A stretch of DNA of 64,000 nt from Myxococcales bacterium (GCA_016794365.1 JAEUKB010000036.1:62001-126000), one strand, 5' to 3'; counted from the stretch's first letter, positions 25,252 through 35,332 are shown. Translations and numbers: made by a program. Notes: a model not told the origin generated them from the letters alone.

Positions 25252-26459
25252 TGGGCGTTCTCCGGCTCATACAGCGCGGCAATTCCCGGCAAGGTCTGTC
25301 CTTCGACAAACTCCAGTGAAGCGCCACCACCCGTCGAGACATGGCTGACTTTGGCTTCCACGCCCGCTTCGGTGATCGCCGCTACCGAGTCACCACCGCC
25401 CACCACCGTCGTGCCGGACGATTCGGCCATGGCCCGCGCGATCGCAAAGGTTCCCGCCGCAAACGGCTTCTTTTCAAACAGCCCGAGCGGACCGTTCCAG
25501 AACACCGTCTTGGCATCGTGAATGTGGGACGCAAACTCACGCGCCGTCGCAGGTCCAATGTCGAGCGCCATTTGATCAAGCGGCACAGCATCGACATCCA
25601 CGACGCGGCCATCGAGCGAATCCAGCGACGGAGCCACAACCAGATCGGTCGGCAGCACAACATCCACCGAGTCACGCGCGCAGCGTTCCAAAAACTGCTT
25701 GGCCAGATGCAGCTTGTCGGCTTCCAGCTTCGACTTGCCCAGGTTCTTGCCTTGCGCCGCGAGGAACGTGTTGGCCATCGCTCCGCCGATCAGCACCGCA
25801 TCTGCGACGCTGGCCAGGTTGGTCAGCACGTTGATCTTGTCTGACACCTTGGCGCCACCGACGACAACGACATAGGGACGCTCGACGTTGTGGATCAGCC
25901 GCGACAGAAACTCGACTTCCCGCAGCATCAAAAAGCCTGCGCCGCGCTTGCCGGGCCCAAAGTGCTTGACCATTCCCACCGTCGAGCAGTGCGCGCGATG
26001 AGCCGTTCCAAATGCGTCGTTTACGTAGACTTCCGCCAGCGAGGCCAGCGCTTTGGACAGCGACTCGTCGTTCTTCTCTTCGCCTGGCTCCCAGCGCAGG
26101 TTTTCCAGCAGAACAACCTCGCCGTCACGAAGATCGCTGACCAGCTTGCGCGCGCCGTCCCCGATCACTTCGTCGCACAGCTTGACCTCTGGAACCTGCG
26201 GTGCGAGCAGCTCCGCCAGCCGCGCAGCCACCGGCAACAGCGAAAGGCTCGGCGTCTTTCCTTTGGGTCGTCCCAGATGCGAGCCCAAAATCACGCGCGC
26301 GCCCCGCTCCACCAGGTTGCGGATCGTCGGAAGCGCTGCACGAATGCGGGTATCGTCGGTCACCGCACCTTTTTCATCTTGCGGGACGTTGAAATCGACG
26401 CGAACGAAGACACGCTTCCCCGTCACGTCGAGGTCGGACACCTTGCGAATGGTCGCCAT
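25248..26459 (-). CDS. pgk: Phosphoglycerate kinase
   Basis: A 403-residue two-domain enzyme that makes ATP from 1,3-bisphosphoglycerate. The N-terminal substrate site shows RVDFNVP and the SHLGRPKG loop. The C-terminal nucleotide domain has GGAKVSDKI, WNGPLGLFE, and the GGGDSVAAI and STGGGASLEF loops. The start at 26459 follows AAGGAGCTGACC. It stands 18 bases after gap and overlaps tpiA by four bases, as in many glycolytic operons. Confidence 0.97.
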   Translation of the reverse strand: MATIRKVSDLDVTGKRVFVRVDFNVPQDEKGAVTDDTRIRAALPTIRNLVERGARVILGSHLGRPKGKTPSLSLLPVAARLAELLAPQVPEVKLCDEVIGDGARKLVSDLRDGEVVLLENLRWEPGEEKNDESLSKALASLAEVYVNDAFGTAHRAHCSTVGMVKHFGPGKRGAGFLMLREVEFLSRLIHNVERPYVVVVGGAKVSDKINVLTNLASVADAVLIGGAMANTFLAAQGKNLGKSKLEADKLHLAKQFLERCARDSVDVVLPTDLVVAPSLDSLDGRVVDVDAVPLDQMALDIGPATAREFASHIHDAKTVFWNGPLGLFEKKPFAAGTFAIARAMAESSGTTVVGGGDSVAAITEAGVEAKVSHVSTGGGASLEFVEGQTLPGIAALYEPENAQ

Positions 26460-26477
26460 GGTCAGCTCCTTGCGCGA

Positions 26478-27503
26478 TTACGCCGACTGAGCCTTATCGG
26501 ACACAAACTTCGCCAGCTCGTAGAGCCGCGTCGCGTAGCCCATCTCGTTATCGTACCAAGCCAGCACTTTGACCATGTCTCCGACCATCTGTGTCGAGGT
26601 CAGATCCACCGTCGCCGAGTGCGCATCGCCGTTGTAATCGCACGAGACAGTCGGCTCCGTGCTCACGGCCAGTACGCCTCGGAACGAGGGATCAACCGAA
26701 GCGGCACGGAACGCGGCATTGATCTGATCCACCGTCGCTGACTTTTCCAAGCGAACCGTGAAGTCAACCACCGAGACGTTCGGCGTCGGAACACGCATCG
26801 CGTATCCGTCGAGCTTGCCTTTGAGCGCCGGAATGACTTCCGATAGCGCCTTGGCAGCACCAGTCGTCGTCGGGATCATCGACAGAGCAGCGGCACGGGC
26901 CCGTCGCAGATCTTTGTGCGGCAGATCCAAAATGCGCTGATCGTTGGTGTAGCTGTGAATCGTGGTCATCATGCCGCTCACGATGCCGAAGTTGTCGAGG
27001 AGAACCTTGGCGACGGGAGCGAGGCAGTTCGTGGTACACGACGCGTTCGATATGACGTGGTGCTTGTCGTGCTGATACTGCTCTTGGTTGATGCCTAGCG
27101 CGACGGTGAGGTCTGGACCCTTGGCCGGTGCCGAGATGAGCACTTTCTTGGCGCCACCGACGTCAATGTGCGTGCGAGCTTTGGTGGCTTCGGTGAAGAC
27201 GCCGGTGCTTTCCAGGACGATCTCGACGCCATGCTTGCGCCAGTCGAGCTTGGCGAGATCCTTTTCAGCGGTCACAACGATCGGCTTGCCGTTCACCACG
27301 ATGGTGTTGCCATCGACCGTCACTTCTCCGTCGAAGCGACCGTGAACCGAGTCGTACTTGAGCAGGTGCGCCAGCGTTGCCGTGTCGGTGAGATCGTTGA
27401 TTGCAACGATCTCGAAACCGGCCTTTTGGGCGTCCTTTTGCCAAGCACGAATCACGCAGCGACCAATGCGACCAAAGCCGTTGATGCCAATGCGAACAGC
27501 CAT
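26478..27503 (-). CDS. gap: Glyceraldehyde-3-phosphate dehydrogenase
   Basis: A 341-residue NAD-dependent glycolytic enzyme. The Rossmann start VRIGINGFGRIGR and the active-site motif SNASCTTNCLAP with the catalytic cysteine are intact. The phosphate-site stretch TTTGAAKA and the C-terminal WYDNEMGYA are also present. It is first in the run gap-pgk-tpiA-secG-dapF and follows a GGAGGA Shine-Dalgarno. A TATTAT hexamer (27556-27551, minus strand) is a possible -10 box of the operon, about 48 bases before the start; no convincing -35 partner was seen. truA is divergent across 166 bases. Confidence 0.97.
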   Translation of the reverse strand: MAVRIGINGFGRIGRCVIRAWQKDAQKAGFEIVAINDLTDTATLAHLLKYDSVHGRFDGEVTVDGNTIVVNGKPIVVTAEKDLAKLDWRKHGVEIVLESTGVFTEATKARTHIDVGGAKKVLISAPAKGPDLTVALGINQEQYQHDKHHVISNASCTTNCLAPVAKVLLDNFGIVSGMMTTIHSYTNDQRILDLPHKDLRRARAAALSMIPTTTGAAKALSEVIPALKGKLDGYAMRVPTPNVSVVDFTVRLEKSATVDQINAAFRAASVDPSFRGVLAVSTEPTVSCDYNGDAHSATVDLTSTQMVGDMVKVLAWYDNEMGYATRLYELAKFVSDKAQSA

Positions 27504-27669
27504 CGTTTTGTCCTCCGTATCGACTGGGGCGATGCCCCGGTTGGCCGAAGATAATAGCGCATCGGCCCGAGAGCGGCGAAGGATAGTGAGCGCTCATAGC
27601 CCCGTCAAGGTCTTGCCAAGTGGCGGCGCAATTCGACATAAAGCCGGGCGAGTTGTCCTCGACATTCCC

Positions 27670-28431
27670 ATGCCGACCTATCGCTTGACCGTTCGATACG
27701 ATGGAACCGACTTTTGCGGCTGGCAGCGGCAGAAAAATGGCCCATCGATTCAAGAAGCGCTCGAAGACGCGCTTGGCAAGGTTGCCAAGCAGCCGGTGAT
27801 CTGTCGCGGCGCTGGACGCACCGACGCGGGAGTGCATGCGCTGGCGCAGGTTGTGTCGATTGAGTTGCCGCGTGTGCTGCCCGACAAAGCGCTGGTGTAC
27901 GGCGTCAACAATCACCTGCCGGACTCGATCGCGGTGATGGATGCGCAGCTCGTCGAGGATGACTTTGATGCGCGACACTCGTCGAGCGGCAAGCTGTATC
28001 GCTATCAGATTTGGACCGGGAAGATCCGATCGCCGCTTCATACACGCAATCACTGGCATGTCGGTCATCCGCTCGACCTCGATAAGATGCGACAAGCGGC
28101 AGCAGTGCTCGTCGGAAGACATGACTTTCGCGCGTTTCGGGCTGCTGACTGTGAGCGACAGACGACAGTGCGCTGGATGAAACGCATCGAGGTCACGGTT
28201 CCGCCAAGTGATCCCGAGGTGATTCACATCGAAGTCGAAGGCACCGCGTTTCTGAAGCACATGGTACGAATTTTGAGCGGAACCATCGTCGCGGCAGGAC
28301 GCGGAAAACTGACGACGGAAGCGATCGCAGAGCTGCTCCAGAGCGGAGATCGCAGCAAGGCTGGTCAGACAGCTCCGGCGCTGGGACTGGTGCTGGTTCG
28401 GGTCGATTACGGACGACGCGAAGGACCGTAG
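27670..28431 (+). CDS. truA: tRNA pseudouridine(38-40) synthase
   Basis: A 253-residue enzyme that modifies uridines 38-40 in the anticodon arm of many tRNAs. The N-terminal YDGTDFCGWQRQ and the catalytic aspartate in GRTDAGVHA are conserved. So are the later motifs KLYRYQIW, HDFRAFRAADC and FLKHMVRIL, with the usual two-fold repeated fold. The ATG at 27670 is chosen because the family starts with (M)xxYRLTVRYDG. Although the frame is open upstream, that part reads into the gap promoter region. It is convergent with the exonuclease gene, with 15 bases between stops. Confidence 0.95.
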   Translation: MPTYRLTVRYDGTDFCGWQRQKNGPSIQEALEDALGKVAKQPVICRGAGRTDAGVHALAQVVSIELPRVLPDKALVYGVNNHLPDSIAVMDAQLVEDDFDARHSSSGKLYRYQIWTGKIRSPLHTRNHWHVGHPLDLDKMRQAAAVLVGRHDFRAFRAADCERQTTVRWMKRIEVTVPPSDPEVIHIEVEGTAFLKHMVRILSGTIVAAGRGKLTTEAIAELLQSGDRSKAGQTAPALGLVLVRVDYGRREGP

Positions 28432-28446
28432 TCAGCGACGAAGCAC

Positions 28447-30315
28447 TTACGAAGCTGGCTGCACTGCACTGCTCTGCACTTCGACTTTGCGACGGAACTC
28501 GATATGCAGCGTCAGCTCAAAGTCATCAAGGTGAGCCAGATCAACCACGACTTGGGTTCCGACGGGAAGCTCCGGCAAGGACGGTACGCGCTGCCAGATC
28601 GGGACCAAGTCAAGACGCAGCAAGTTGTCGCGAATCACCGTCGCTGTGGTCTGCGTAATCGACTCTTGCTGAAGGTAGCGAATGCCGAAAAAGCGCTCCA
28701 TGTTGCGCTGGAACTCGTCGTACGCGGCGTAGGTCGTCTCAAAGTCGCGCATCAGCTTGAGCAGCTCCCCCTCGTTGTCGGCATACGGCGAAGGCTCCTC
28801 GAACAGCCGCGCGATCAGAATCCACTGATTGACCAAGTCACAGTAGCGACGGAGCGGCGAGCTAGACCACAGGTACTGCGTGACCCCAAGCCCGGCATGC
28901 GGCGCAGGATAGAGCGACAGACGAACCTTGCCGCTGTCTTGCACTCGGAACAGCGCACGAATGTCGCGATCGCCGAGCAGCTTTCCCCACGCGCTGTTTA
29001 CGTAAATCATCAGCTCCGCGACGACTTTGTCAGGCGGACCACCGCGCATCCGTCGCGAAATATCAATCTTTCCGTCGGCAAACGAAAAGATGAAGTCCAC
29101 CTGTTCTTGCTCTGGCTTGCCGCGCAGCGACTGCAAATGCCCAGCCAGCTCATACAAAAACAACAGCTCTTGTCCGAACTCGAAGTCAAGCTGACCCGCT
29201 GCAATGTTTTCGAGTGAGAAATGACTGTCGATCGCCGGATAGCGCAGGTTTCGCTTGATCGGAACCAGCTCCAGACGACTTTCTTCGCCCAAGATCCGAT
29301 ACGAGCCATCAGACGCCACCGTCAGATACAGCGACACAGCCGGACAGTTTCGTCCCTCGCTGAGCGTAAACGGATAGATCGCCTGCGACGGCAGCATCGT
29401 AATCTTGTCGCCCGGCATATACACCGTTGACAGTCGCTGACGCGCAATCTCGTCCAGCGGAGAACCAGGCTGAAAACCGAGCGCAGGGGCCGCAATGTGG
29501 ATTCCAACGCGAACCGTCCCGTCGGGAAGATGTGTCACGCTGAACGCATCGTCAATCTCTGTCGTCGAGACATCGTCGATGCTAAACGCAGCCACATCGG
29601 CAAGTGGGAGATCCGGCAGCGGATCCACTTTTGCCGTCGATTCAATCGCCCTGCCCTTCGGGAAATAATCGAGCAGAAAGCGACCCAAGTGATAGGTGTG
29701 GCTGCTCTCAAGCGCTCCGCACCGCAGTAGCAGCTTCGGGGCGGATAGATGCGTCTGCTCGCAAGCCTGAACAATCGCTTTGTACTCAATCCAACTTGGA
29801 TCGGGCTTGTACAAGATCTGCGGCATCCGCTGCGCGATCTCTTTGGGAAGCTCTCCTGCGACGAGCTGCTCGGCCAGCGCGGTCTGTTTTTCGAGCTGCT
29901 TCTGCTTTCGTGCCGCTGCTTTTTCCGCTGCTTGTCGGGCCTCCGCCGTCACGGCTTGAAATCGACCGACACCGCGCCGGGAAAAATGCAGCGGAGAGCC
30001 AATGAGCGTCGTCAGCATCGCTGTTGACTCGACCGGGCTTGGAGTGTGTCCAAAGTAGTCACGCGCCAAGTCGGCAAACTCAAACTCTGCGCTGCCAGCA
30101 CATTCCCACAGGAACTCGATATCGATTCCCGTCGTCAGCTTGCTCGCTTCACTGAGCAGTTCCGTCGGAAGCGGCTTTGGAAAATGCAGCAGGATGCGAT
30201 CGGCACGAACTTTCTCTCGGCGTCCACCTGGCAGCTCAACCTGAAAAGCCCCCGGTTGTTCCGAGAGAATGGCCCCGGCGCGCAGCACACCGCCGTCTTC
30301 AAACAGTACGTTCAT
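28447..30315 (-). CDS. RNase II/R family 3'-5' exoribonuclease
   Basis: A 622-residue protein with an RNB catalytic domain in the centre and C-terminal half. The metal-binding aspartates lie in the block DDVSTTEIDDAFSV, followed by VGIHIAAP. Further on are YMPGDKITMLP, the segment AELMIYVNS and the ending SSPLRRYCDLVNQW. It degrades structured or unstructured RNA processively. It lacks a clear pair of N-terminal cold-shock domains: the N-terminus (GGVLRAGAILSE...) holds a short OB-like fold and a long helical stretch, closer to the shorter VacB-like proteins than to E. coli RNase R (813 residues). The last 60 residues look like a reduced S1-type domain. RNase II versus RNase R is not settled. 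Confidence 0.9.
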   Translation of the reverse strand: MNVLFEDGGVLRAGAILSEQPGAFQVELPGGRREKVRADRILLHFPKPLPTELLSEASKLTTGIDIEFLWECAGSAEFEFADLARDYFGHTPSPVESTAMLTTLIGSPLHFSRRGVGRFQAVTAEARQAAEKAAARKQKQLEKQTALAEQLVAGELPKEIAQRMPQILYKPDPSWIEYKAIVQACEQTHLSAPKLLLRCGALESSHTYHLGRFLLDYFPKGRAIESTAKVDPLPDLPLADVAAFSIDDVSTTEIDDAFSVTHLPDGTVRVGIHIAAPALGFQPGSPLDEIARQRLSTVYMPGDKITMLPSQAIYPFTLSEGRNCPAVSLYLTVASDGSYRILGEESRLELVPIKRNLRYPAIDSHFSLENIAAGQLDFEFGQELLFLYELAGHLQSLRGKPEQEQVDFIFSFADGKIDISRRMRGGPPDKVVAELMIYVNSAWGKLLGDRDIRALFRVQDSGKVRLSLYPAPHAGLGVTQYLWSSSPLRRYCDLVNQWILIARLFEEPSPYADNEGELLKLMRDFETTYAAYDEFQRNMERFFGIRYLQQESITQTTATVIRDNLLRLDLVPIWQRVPSLPELPVGTQVVVDLAHLDDFELTLHIEFRRKVEVQSSAVQPAS

Positions 30316-30368
30316 TTTCCAAAAACCTTACGCTGGGGCCAAGGAAGGCGAAGCCGCGTAGCGAAAAA

Positions 30369-31646
30369 CTACCACTTCTCAGCGTCGGTGATGACGCTCT
30401 CGGCAGTGGCAGCAAGGAGCCGAACCAGCGTCACGCTGGTCTCGGTGCGAGCGTAGTACTCAGGCTGGTTCGTCTTGGGGTTTGGATGACGAGACAGGAC
30501 CATGTTGCCGAGCTCTTTGCGTCCGTCGAAGAAGCGCACAGAGACAAGCTCTCCAGTCTTGGCTGCACCCGACATCGCAGCAGCGCTCGTCGCTGGCTCT
30601 TCACCTTGCGCCAAAAAATCGGTGATCGACAGACGAAGCAGCTTTTCGACCCAGTTCTTCAGCGAGTCGTCGCGCTTGTCCGGCGTCGCCGCTTCCGCGA
30701 AGAAGAATCCCTGCGGATTCTGACGAGACGCTTGCACGATCGTCCGCGTCTTGTCGCCCACTTTGACCTCGATGCGATCGAAGTCGGCCCGCTCAAAGCG
30801 ATGCAGCCGGCGCTCCATCAGACGGGAATCGGAAAACTCGAAGTCCGCAATGATGCGCTGCGAGAGCAAGAACACCTGACCTTGTGCGTCGCGAATGTAA
30901 TAGTCGCCGCTGCCATAGCTGGTTCCGCCCACCACAAACTTGTAGCTAAGTCCTTTGGCGTTCACCGTCAGAGTCTTCTTGCTATCGGTGAGCCCCAGCT
31001 CCTTGGCTTTGGCGTCATCTACCGCGCCGAGTGCTCGAAGCGCCTTCAGTGGACCAAAAAGTCCCAGTAGTTCCGTCGCTGCGTCGTTGCCACGGAACTC
31101 TTTGATCGTCGTGACTTCTTTCATCTCAACTGGCGGTTGCGTCATCGCTGGTGCGGCGTGAGGATCCGCGTGTGCAACGCCGTGAGGATCAGCAGACGGA
31201 ATCGGAGGATGTCCCGCAGGCATCGGCGGCTCACCACTCTTTTCCCCACCTTTGACTGGTGCGACGGGCTTTGCCGTCGGAACCGCTGGACTTGCCACTT
31301 TGGCTGCCGGACTCGTCGGTGCAGTCGGTGCAACCGTCGCAGGTGGTGCAGCCGCAGGTGGCGTCGGAGGATTGACCGGAACCTTCGACTTTACCTTGGT
31401 CAAAAGCCACGCATACGACTCACCGTCCGCAGCAGCGCGACGTTCGACGGTGATCTGACGTGTTTCGTCTTCGTATGCCAGGCTGTTAACGTCTCGCTTG
31501 GCTGCATCGAGCACAACCACGCTGTCAGTCTGCGTCTGCGTTCGATCGCGCGTCCACGTCTGATAAGCAAACATCACCGCCAGCGCCGCCAGACCTGCAT
31601 GGACGAACACCGACGATACGCCTTGCTGTCCTTTCACCGATTTCAT
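30369..31646 (-). CDS. DUF4340-like membrane-anchored protein of an ABC locus
   Basis: A 425-residue protein with one N-terminal hydrophobic stretch (SVFVHAGLAALAVMFAYQTW), then a long extracytoplasmic part. A Pro/Ala-rich insert of about 90 residues follows residue 80 (APPATVAPTAPTSPAAK). The remaining beta-rich segments (YYIRDAQGQVFLLSQRI; VRFFDGRKELGNMVL) match the DUF4340 family. That family accompanies GldG-type ABC genes. The start overlaps the end of the GldG-like gene by four bases (ATGA), so translation is coupled. It is the last gene of the ATPase-permease-GldG-DUF4340 operon. It probably works in the periplasm as part of that complex. Confidence 0.8.
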   Translation of the reverse strand: MKSVKGQQGVSSVFVHAGLAALAVMFAYQTWTRDRTQTQTDSVVVLDAAKRDVNSLAYEDETRQITVERRAAADGESYAWLLTKVKSKVPVNPPTPPAAAPPATVAPTAPTSPAAKVASPAVPTAKPVAPVKGGEKSGEPPMPAGHPPIPSADPHGVAHADPHAAPAMTQPPVEMKEVTTIKEFRGNDAATELLGLFGPLKALRALGAVDDAKAKELGLTDSKKTLTVNAKGLSYKFVVGGTSYGSGDYYIRDAQGQVFLLSQRIIADFEFSDSRLMERRLHRFERADFDRIEVKVGDKTRTIVQASRQNPQGFFFAEAATPDKRDDSLKNWVEKLLRLSITDFLAQGEEPATSAAAMSGAAKTGELVSVRFFDGRKELGNMVLSRHPNPKTNQPEYYARTETSVTLVRLLAATAESVITDAEKW

Positions 31647-33589
31647 GATGCCCTCCGACGACGAACCGAGCGAGTGTAGAGCAGCCCCAGACCCAACACC
31701 AGCGACGGCATCAGCAGCGTCGTCAGCCAGAACCACAGCTTTTCTTGACCCTTGGTGTGAACAATCGGCACGTCTTGGTCTTGCACTGGCTCGCCCAAGA
31801 TCGCCTCTTCCTGCATCAGCCACTTCACGCTGTCGAGAATCAGCACACGATTCGGGAGCCACGGCACAAGCCCGTCGCTCATCGCATCCGCCGAACCCAG
31901 CGCAACCAGCCGCATCTCTCGCTTGTTTTTGCCGTCTTTTCCGGGCTCCAGCATTTTCTGTGCGACGGCAGCGACCTCGAACACCTGGCTCTTTTCGCCT
32001 GCATCCAGCTGGAAGTTCCGATTTACATCGGCAAACGTGTTCGGCATAGAGCGCAGTGTGAAGTCAAGCTGCACACCGGCGGGAACCACGGACTCTCGCT
32101 CGAAAAATCCGCTCTTCGGCAGGATCACACCTGCGCGCCCCGAGTTCCGCGACAGCGTCGTCACCGAGACGTGAGAGCTAAAGCTCGTCGAGACAATGTT
32201 TTCGCGATCGTTGTCCTTGTGCGTCCGCACCGCAAAGCGCTCGGGATGACACAGCACTTGCGACGTAAAGCGCAGACCCACTCGCTTGAGCAGCGGAGCC
32301 AGGTCCGTCGCTGTCTGTTCCGCCGTCGGATCCAGCAAAAGCAGCAAATGTCCGCCTTCATCGAGGAACGTCGAGAGCGCGCCCACTTCCTCTGTCAAAA
32401 AGCGCTCCGTCGGACCGGCAATCACCACCAAGCCCGCGTCCTGCGGCAGTCGTCCCGCCAGACCGTTCTGCACTGACAGCGTGCGCACTTCATAGCCCAG
32501 GTTGGCCATAATAGTCCGCAGCGCACCGACGGGAAGACGCATGTCATCTTTCACCAAATCGAGCGCACCTGCGTCAAACGATCGCTCGCCATGACCACTG
32601 GTAAAGTAGACCACCCGACCGGGACGAGAGAGCTGAAGCAGTCGCTTCTGAACATCTCCGTCGAAGGCCTGAAGCTGTCCTCGCGCGGTATCGATGTTCA
32701 GGCCGATGTTGATCGTCTCTCGGCTCCCCGGCTTGCCCTTTTCGTCGAGCTGCGTCAGCACAATCATGCCGTTGCCCGAGACAGACAGCTCTTTGGCGCG
32801 ACCCGGCTCCAGCGCGTGATCGAGCACCTGAACCTGGAAGTTCGGCGACAGCTTCGCCAGCTCATCGAAGTACGGCTGAACCTGCTCGCGCACCTCGTTG
32901 GCCGTCGGAAAAAATAGCGTCGCTTGAATCGGACGAACCAGGCTCTGCACCACCTTCCGCGTCGTCTCACTCGCTTTGGTATTTTGAAAGCGAGCCAGAT
33001 CGAGCTTGGTGTTTCGCTCCGTCACGACGTAGTTGCTGGCAGCCACGAAGATCGCGACCAGCGCCACCGACAGACCGCTCTGTGCCGAAAAAGACACACG
33101 ATGCGGCTCAATCGCTTCAGCGACGCCACGACCGTCGGTCATCTTCTGCATCGCCTGCTGAATGAACGCGAGCGGCAGCGACCCAAGCAGCACCAGCGCC
33201 GGAAGCAGAACCTGCGACAAGCTCGACGCGCGATCGTAGCTCTTGCCCAGGTTTGATCGCAGCGACTCTTGCAGACCTGCCGCTTTGAAGTTGAACAGCA
33301 GGTACACGATCACACCGACGATGACGGTCAGTCCCGAGATCAGCATGTAGCCGAGCGCTCGCTGTTCGATGGCATCTTTCGATGAGCTGCGACGGGACAT
33401 CATCCCAATCCAGCCACCCATGAGCAGCAACATCGCTGCCGTCGCGGCACCCTTCTGAAGTCCTTCCGTCGTAAGCATCCGCTCTCCGACGAACAGGACA
33501 AACAGACCGACAAAGAACAAAACGGTGGGCCATAAGACCACCTGAATCGACTTGGGGTTTTGCGCCCCACTTGCACGCTGGTCAGCCAT
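31643..33589 (-). CDS. GldG-like ABC-associated membrane protein
   Basis: A 648-residue protein with several N-terminal helices (VVLWPTVLFFVGLFVLFV, AATAAMLLLMGGWIGMM, and the paired LISGLTVIVGVIVYLLFNF). A large periplasmic domain of the GldG/DUF7088 kind follows, containing VYFTSGHGERSF and LVVIAGPTERFLTEEV, and a final helix lies near the C-terminus (FWLTTLLMPSLVLGLGLLY). In gliding Bacteroidetes, GldG works with the ATPase GldA and the permease GldF, and the same trio is present here. The ATG at 33589 is preferred over the one at 33604 because GGTGGAG lies at proper spacing and the permease stop is two bases upstream. Confidence 0.85.
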   Translation of the reverse strand: MADQRASGAQNPKSIQVVLWPTVLFFVGLFVLFVGERMLTTEGLQKGAATAAMLLLMGGWIGMMSRRSSSKDAIEQRALGYMLISGLTVIVGVIVYLLFNFKAAGLQESLRSNLGKSYDRASSLSQVLLPALVLLGSLPLAFIQQAMQKMTDGRGVAEAIEPHRVSFSAQSGLSVALVAIFVAASNYVVTERNTKLDLARFQNTKASETTRKVVQSLVRPIQATLFFPTANEVREQVQPYFDELAKLSPNFQVQVLDHALEPGRAKELSVSGNGMIVLTQLDEKGKPGSRETINIGLNIDTARGQLQAFDGDVQKRLLQLSRPGRVVYFTSGHGERSFDAGALDLVKDDMRLPVGALRTIMANLGYEVRTLSVQNGLAGRLPQDAGLVVIAGPTERFLTEEVGALSTFLDEGGHLLLLLDPTAEQTATDLAPLLKRVGLRFTSQVLCHPERFAVRTHKDNDRENIVSTSFSSHVSVTTLSRNSGRAGVILPKSGFFERESVVPAGVQLDFTLRSMPNTFADVNRNFQLDAGEKSQVFEVAAVAQKMLEPGKDGKNKREMRLVALGSADAMSDGLVPWLPNRVLILDSVKWLMQEEAILGEPVQDQDVPIVHTKGQEKLWFWLTTLLMPSLVLGLGLLYTRSVRRRRAS

Positions 33590-33591
33590 GG

Positions 33592-34323
33592 CTAACTGCT
33601 CCACCGTCGCGACTCAAGCACTCGTGTCGTCGCGAACAGAAACACGTAGGTCATCGACAGGTAATACGCGACATCCTGCAGGCTGATCGACCCGCGCATA
33701 AACGACGGAAAGTGTTTGTTCCACAGCGCCAGCCACGAAAAGAACTGGTCGAAAGGACGATCCGTCACCGGCGCCAGCAGCCACGACAGAAGCAGCGCCA
33801 CAGAGATCGCTGCACCGACGACAATCGCAACCAGTTGGCTCCGTGTCAGCGATGAAGCAAACATACCGATGGCAAGTCCCGTCGAGCCCATCAGCACCAC
33901 ACCGAGGTAGCCCGCAACCAGATGACCTTTGGCCACTTTTCCGTGGAGCAGAACCATCAGCGGCATGTAAATCGACAGGATGTGAATGCCGATCAGGAAC
34001 AGCAGCGCAGCAAAGAACTTCCCGAGGACGATTTGGTAGTCTCGGACCGGCGATGAAAACAGCAGGTTGATCGTTCCCGTCTGACGTTCTTCTGCGATAA
34101 GACGCATCGCGAGGAACAGACCGGCAGCCTCGGCAAGGCCACCGGAAAAGAAGAAGAACTGACTGATCACTTCTGACGACTTGCGTGCGGTATCACTACC
34201 GACGGCAAAGACGTTGAACGCCAGGCCGTCGATCAGCAGCAACACCGCTGCCACGACCCAGCCCAGCGGCGAGCGCAAGTACGCTGCCAGCTCACGGCGA
34301 ATGATAAGAGCGATGGGTTTCAC
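33592..34323 (-). CDS. ABC-2 type permease (GldF-like)
   Basis: A 243-residue membrane protein with about six helices. It opens with a segment (PIALIIRRELAAYLRSPLGWV) typical of the amphipathic coupling helix of ABC-2 exporters. The stretch RLIAEERQTGTINLLFSSPV is the conserved cytoplasmic loop of the family. The GTG at 34323 is chosen because GAGGTGG lies five bases upstream; an earlier GTG at 34332 would leave the Shine-Dalgarno inside the start. With the ATPase at 34364 it forms an exporter or a gliding-type ABC complex; the cargo is not known. Confidence 0.87.
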   Translation of the reverse strand: MKPIALIIRRELAAYLRSPLGWVVAAVLLLIDGLAFNVFAVGSDTARKSSEVISQFFFFSGGLAEAAGLFLAMRLIAEERQTGTINLLFSSPVRDYQIVLGKFFAALLFLIGIHILSIYMPLMVLLHGKVAKGHLVAGYLGVVLMGSTGLAIGMFASSLTRSQLVAIVVGAAISVALLLSWLLAPVTDRPFDQFFSWLALWNKHFPSFMRGSISLQDVAYYLSMTYVFLFATTRVLESRRWSS

Positions 34324-34363
34324 GACATCCACCTCAAAGCTTCGATTGACAAAGGGTTACGCC

Positions 34364-35332
34364 TCACGTCGAGGGAGGTTGCGGGTGCGAAGGATGAACC
34401 AAGCGCTGGAAGATCGACTCCAGCTCCAGCGCCTTGCGCTGTAGTAGCAGCAGACCGAGGCCTGATTCGACCACTGCGCGCGCCACTTGCGATCGACGAT
34501 CGTCGCTGCACTCGACTTCTAGCCGCGCCCGCCGAGCCTGTTTTGATACCACCCGAGCGACGATGACACCGGGAACACGACCGATCGCTTGACGCGCTTG
34601 CTCCGCCGAGGAATCTCCGTCGCCTTCGACCTCAAGCTCCAGCACGCCACCTTGGGCGCTGCCGTGTGCTTGCTGCGAGATCGACTCTTCCGTTCCGTCG
34701 GCCACCAGCTTGCCGCGATCGATCACCAGCAAGCGATCACTGGTCTGACTGATCTCAGTCAGGATGTGGCTCGACAAAAGCACCGTATGTTCGCCGCCGA
34801 GACGCTTGATCAGCTCGCGCATCTCGACGATTTGCACTGGGTCCAAACCGCTGGTTGGCTCGTCCAGAATCAGCAGCGACGGCTTGTGGACGATCGACTG
34901 AGCCAGTCCAACACGCTGCCGATAGCCGTGTGACAGCGTCGAGATGTTATCAGCGGCAACCTCATTGAGATTGCAAGTCGCCAGCGCATCTCCGACGTAG
35001 CGACGCAAGTTCTTGCTGGATACGCCTTTTAGCTCCGCGACGAAGCGCAGGTAATCCTGCACGGACATCTCGTCGTAGAGCGGCGGAGTATCTGGCAAAA
35101 AGCCCAGCCGCTTGCGAATCTCGTGCGCACTGTCTGCCAAGTCCATTCCGTCGATCCGAACCACGCCAGACGACGGAAGAATCAGGCATCCGAGGATGCG
35201 CAGCGTCGTCGTTTTTCCAGCACCGTTTAGGCCCAGAAAACCGACGATCTCGCCTTTTTCTATGCGGAAGCAGAGATCGTGAATCGCCCGCTTCCCTCCG
35301 TAATACTTCGTGAGGTCCTCAACTTCGATCAT
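34364..35332 (-). CDS. ABC transporter ATPase (GldA-like)
   Basis: A 322-residue ATPase driving the adjacent permease. Walker A GLNGAGKTTT is near residue 34, the Q-loop region RKRLGFLPDTPPLY follows, and the signature is LSHGYRQRVGLAQ. Walker B is LLILDEPTSGLDP and the switch histidine is in LSSHILTE. The extra C-terminal domain of about 95 residues (after VADGTEES) is common in NatA/GldA types. It is the first gene of the four-gene operon, and 40 bases separate it from the permease. Confidence 0.94.
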   Translation of the reverse strand: MIEVEDLTKYYGGKRAIHDLCFRIEKGEIVGFLGLNGAGKTTTLRILGCLILPSSGVVRIDGMDLADSAHEIRKRLGFLPDTPPLYDEMSVQDYLRFVAELKGVSSKNLRRYVGDALATCNLNEVAADNISTLSHGYRQRVGLAQSIVHKPSLLILDEPTSGLDPVQIVEMRELIKRLGGEHTVLLSSHILTEISQTSDRLLVIDRGKLVADGTEESISQQAHGSAQGGVLELEVEGDGDSSAEQARQAIGRVPGVIVARVVSKQARRARLEVECSDDRRSQVARAVVESGLGLLLLQRKALELESIFQRLVHPSHPQPPST